Of a stretch of DNA of 64,000 bases, positions 61,081-64,000 are shown piece by piece (the stretch's first letter is position 1; each line of letters begins with the position of its first letter). The notes beneath the pieces were generated by a model. The model was not told the DNA's origin, did no database searches, and worked only from the letters and a program-made list of their open reading frames with translations. The position numbers and the translations under genes were made by a program. The DNA comes from Acorus gramineus (taxonomy: Eukaryota > Streptophyta > Magnoliopsida > Acorales > Acoraceae). Where the stretch lies: positions 5,855,267 through 5,919,266 of the forward strand of contig CM060848.1 in the NCBI GenBank assembly GCA_030737835.1, given 5' to 3'.

Positions 61081-62118
61081 GGTGAATTGTTCAAATGCCC
61101 ATGGACCAACAGTCTTTTTTTTTCTATTCTTAGACTTTTCATAATACTTGAGCAACCTTTACAGACAAAGTTAGAGAAATACATAAATATAATGTGATGC
61201 ATACATAAATTATCAAATAGTTACAGATATTTAAAAGTTATATATTTACAAAGAGCATTCAACGTATACAAAGACGTTTAAACACAAAAAGGTTATACAT
61301 ACGTTCCTAGCGTCATTACAATAGATTCATGAACCGTAAGTCATGTCATTATCCATTATCATCAGTAAATACATTCAACATACACAAAATGGTTAAACAC
61401 AAAATGATTATAGATACATTATCAAACTGTCATTTAAATAGATACATCAACTGTTTGTATCACGACGTTGTCTTCCTATCCTAATGAAATCAACTATTGT
61501 CTCCCCCCTTGATCCTCTTAATATCCTCTTGAGTGAATTTGAACCCACTGAAATGTAATTACAAACTACAGAAATATACTTATCAACTATTGAAACTAAA
61601 AACATTACAAAACAGTGATTACCTCATACATAACTAACATAAATGTAATACTGTCTATGGAAATAAACTAAGGTCAGGCAGAGAGAACGTCGCGGGGGTT
61701 GTTGGGGAGAGAGGACGTCACGGGGTTCACCAGGGAGAAAGGACGTTGCGAGTGTCTCCAGGGAAACATCGTGAGGGGTTACCAGGGAGAGACAACGTCG
61801 CAGGGGTCACTGGGGAGAGTGATTTGAGGAGAGAGAGTGATTTGGGGAGAGGGTGTTTTGGGGGAAGAAAGGGTGTTTTGGGGGGGGGGGGGGAAGAAAG
61901 GGTGTTTTGGGGAGGAAGAGAGGGTGTTTTGTGGGGAGAAAAGATTGTGTTTTTGGAGGGGAAAATAAGCTAAGGTAGTTTAGATATCAAATAATGAGGT
62001 GATACTGGTCAAGGGAAAAAAAATTGGACCAAGTTTCAAGAGTAAAAAAAAATTAAAAAAAAATTGAGGGGTAGAAAAAAAATGAGACGATTGGTCCGGG
62101 ACATTTGGGCAATTCACC
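61081..62118. mobile_element. Mutator-like element, copy 2, with minisatellites
   Basis: Left end GGTGAATTGTTCAAATGCCC and right end GGGCAATTCACC with about 45 bp of inverted similarity (shared GGACCAA..GTC and T-rich stretch). Same family as 36221-37203. The interior differs: it is mostly AT-rich and carries two minisatellites (61680-61960). No target duplication was confirmed; the left border touches an A-run. Confidence 0.68.
61680..61960 (+). repeat. Two adjoining minisatellites
   Basis: 61680-61820: about five units of roughly 28 bp built on 'agagagaacgtcgcgggg' and 'tcaccaggg'. 61835-61945: units of about 22 bp built on 'gaagaaagggtgttttgggg', including a G14 run near 61877. Apparent Gly-rich frames here are artefacts. 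Confidence 0.8.
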
Positions 62119-63059
62119 CAAAACAACAGATCTCTTTCGTTCAATGTGTCTTAAATAATCCCTAATTAAGCTTTAGTTGTCTAGGATCTACACAAATTAA
62201 GCTTAGTAACTTCTCAAAACTAATTTTAGATATTTTTACACCTTAGAAAAAGAATTCTAGATTATTATTGTTATCCGAATAAGTATCGTTACACTCAATC
62301 ATTTTTACATTTTCATTAAAATTCCTATATACCTCGTTAAAGCACTCACTATAATGAGTTACACTGTTAGAAATTTTTGACACATTTTATAATAATGTCA
62401 TATAATTAATTGGAGTAAATATGTTTTATTTTTACAAAAGTATATACCTTTAAAATATTTTAAAAAAAATTCAAAAAAAGTTAGGGATTTCATTTGGGGC
62501 TGAAAATAGGGTCGAGTCTACACATTTTCCTAACCAAATTAATGGACCAATCTCTTGGGTGGACTTTATGCAATTTCGAAGCCCAAAATAAGGCAATGGT
62601 GACCAGCCCAGTCAGCCCACTCCTAACACTTAACAGCACAATTCCAAAAAATGGAAAATGTTACGTTCAGTCATTTTAACCAATGAAAACTTAGACCACA
62701 CGTATTTTAATTTTTTTTAAATAATAAATATCATTTAATGAGGTATATAATTTAATAAAAAAAAGTGTATATCGCTCCATTTCAAGTTGAATATATGAAC
62801 CTATTTTTAATAAGTGTAAGAAAAAATTTAACGATGTATATACATCATCTAACAAAGTATATACTTCACTAGATTTTTAATAAGATATATAAGACTGTAT
62901 TTTAAACTATAAAAAAATGAGTGTAGTAGTGCCTGAAAATAATATGTATAACCCCTTGTACAGCCCTATTTACAATATTTCCATGTGGTGATACAACAAT
63001 CTCTTAGCAATCTATTGTACAAACCTTATAGGCTACATTTATGAAGCAAGTCGTGAATC
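62119..63059. other. AT-rich stretch including duplication block D2
   Basis: 62230-62480 and 62680-62960 contain 'gtatatac' motifs of the dispersed repeat family; 62500-62620 is block D2. No gene. Confidence 0.4.
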
Positions 63060-63580
63060 TGAAATTGTTGTTTGCCAAAATCAATCAAATGACTATCTCT
63101 TTGATTAGTTTGCTAAAGCTTTACCGACGTCAATATTCAAGGAACTGGTGTATGACATCGGATGCGACGTGTTTGTAATCAATTTTTTTGCCTTATCATC
63201 ATGAGGGGAGAGTATATTTTCTGATGACATTTGTATACTGTAATATTTTTCCTTCACCTAGGTTTTTTCTTTCACCTAGGTTTTATCCCACTAGATTTTT
63301 CTTGTAAAATTATAACGATGCAGCGTTAAGCACATACACTAATCTAATATTAAAGTATATTATACTATTTTTCCTTTGCTTTGATTTTTTTCTGGTGGAT
63401 TTTTTCAAACAAGATTTTAATAAGGCAATTATCTTAGTGTGGTAGTCATCCAATGGTGAGTGTTATACATATGAGGATACCCACCACCACTCAACTCCAT
63501 AACCTCCCCCACTCTTCAACTCTATAACTTCCTCACCCTTCAACTTCACAACCCCCACTCTTAATCACCCACTATTTGTC
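63060..63580 (+). mobile_element. Truncated copia 3' end, same family as 22317-28965
   Basis: From 'tttgctaaagctttaccgac' (63107) it follows 28352 onward, with the coding end, the 3' untranslated 'ccttc..ctaggttttttc' repeats, 'aatggtgag' in place of the polypurine tract and an LTR start TGTTATACAT at 63461. The LTR is cut after about 120 bases. It is more diverged than the two LTRs of the full element are from each other. Confidence 0.8.
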
Positions 63581-63585
63581 ATATT

Positions 63586-64000
63586 CACAACGGGTCGGAT
63601 TCGGGCTGGACCATGGTAGACCTGAACTTGACTCGTGATAGAAACCGTTGAACCTAGGTCCAACCCAGGGCCTGGAAGGTCCTTGGGAATCTTGTCTCAG
63701 ACCGGGTGGACCCGGACCCAAGAATGCCTAATAAAAGAAGAACATCATCTTTGCAAAACAATTTATAAATTAAAAATCTAACATAATTTTCAGAACATAT
63801 AACATAAAAATATACTAACTTAAATACTAAAAAAATTTAAAACAAATTTAGGTCATTTAAAAGAGTGTGGCCGTGTGAGTATTGGATATTTAGATCTACT
63901 TGTAAATGAGCTAGTCATGACCTATGGGCCAAAATGTTATGGATTAGAACTTGGTAAATGGAATAAAAATTTATGGGTCAACTAATAGCTTAATAATCAT
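63586..64000. mobile_element. Possible relative of the GGGTCGGGTCC element, incomplete
   Basis: 63589-63725 has degenerate 'cgggtcggattcgggc', 'gggtggacccggaccca' units like 6772-7618, followed by AT-rich sequence to the window end. The termini are not recognised, so this is a tentative family link. Confidence 0.4.

Larger units (their letters stand above)
55682..62620 (+). repeat. Tandem segmental duplication, copy 2, expanded by insertions
   Basis: Block A2 55682-55915, B2 57484-57720, C2 59700-59985 continuing at 60440-60490, D2 62500-62620. Order and strand equal copy 1 (47.55-50.48 kb), but distances are larger because of the elements at 56818, 58470, 59987 and 61081. A (CT)n run (55717-55741) has expanded inside A2. 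No gene is recognised. Confidence 0.8.

Noticed and set aside
61746-61973. Gly-rich 75-codon frame
   Set aside because: Produced by the two minisatellites and a G run; no independent evidence.

Overview
This window reads as nuclear DNA of a flowering plant, most likely a eudicot. Its genes have many introns with GT..AG junctions, their products belong to plant families (a type II metacaspase, a RING-finger protein of a plant coiled-coil/RING family, a plant-type 3-methyladenine DNA glycosylase I), and the space between them is AT-rich and full of plant transposons. I cannot name the species.

Only three host genes are convincing, all on the minus strand. (1) 1842-6443: a 567-residue RING E3 ligase candidate in seven coding exons. 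(2) 9218-12890: a 422-residue type II metacaspase with the catalytic His86/Cys139 pair, in two exons split by a 2.4-kb intron loaded with repeats. (3) 39006-41013: a 364-residue DNA-3-methyladenine glycosylase I in five exons. They share no obvious pathway and are independent genes.

Most of the rest is transposon-derived. 1-644 is the end of a long LTR. 6772-7618 and 14294-14818 are hAT-like elements with 8-bp target duplications. 15987-17340 and 41616-42799 are Mutator-like elements with 9-bp duplications; the second is an almost perfect foldback. 18170-30012 is a minus-oriented LTR element without recognisable coding sequence. It was later entered by a Harbinger-like element (19053-20100) and by a 6.6-kb Ty1/copia element (22317-28965) with all domains recognisable but several inactivating changes. 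31138-36179 is a small non-autonomous LTR element split by a 3,076-bp solo LTR (32067-35142) that carries an extreme GC tract. Each of these nested insertions is supported by target duplications.

36221-37203 and 61081-62118 are two members of one Mutator-like family. 43797-44370 and 63060-63580 are truncated 3' ends of copia elements. From about 47.5 kb to 62.6 kb there is no recognisable gene. Instead, a 3-kb tract (47.55-50.47 kb) recurs in the same order and orientation at 55.68-62.62 kb, an old tandem duplication now expanded by insertions. One of those insertions (59987-60439) can be seen as an empty site in the other copy.

The most unusual signal is the primer-binding site of the copia element (22583-22606). 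It fits the anticodon arm of plant tRNA-Ile rather than a tRNA 3' end, and carries C where that tRNA has inosine-34.
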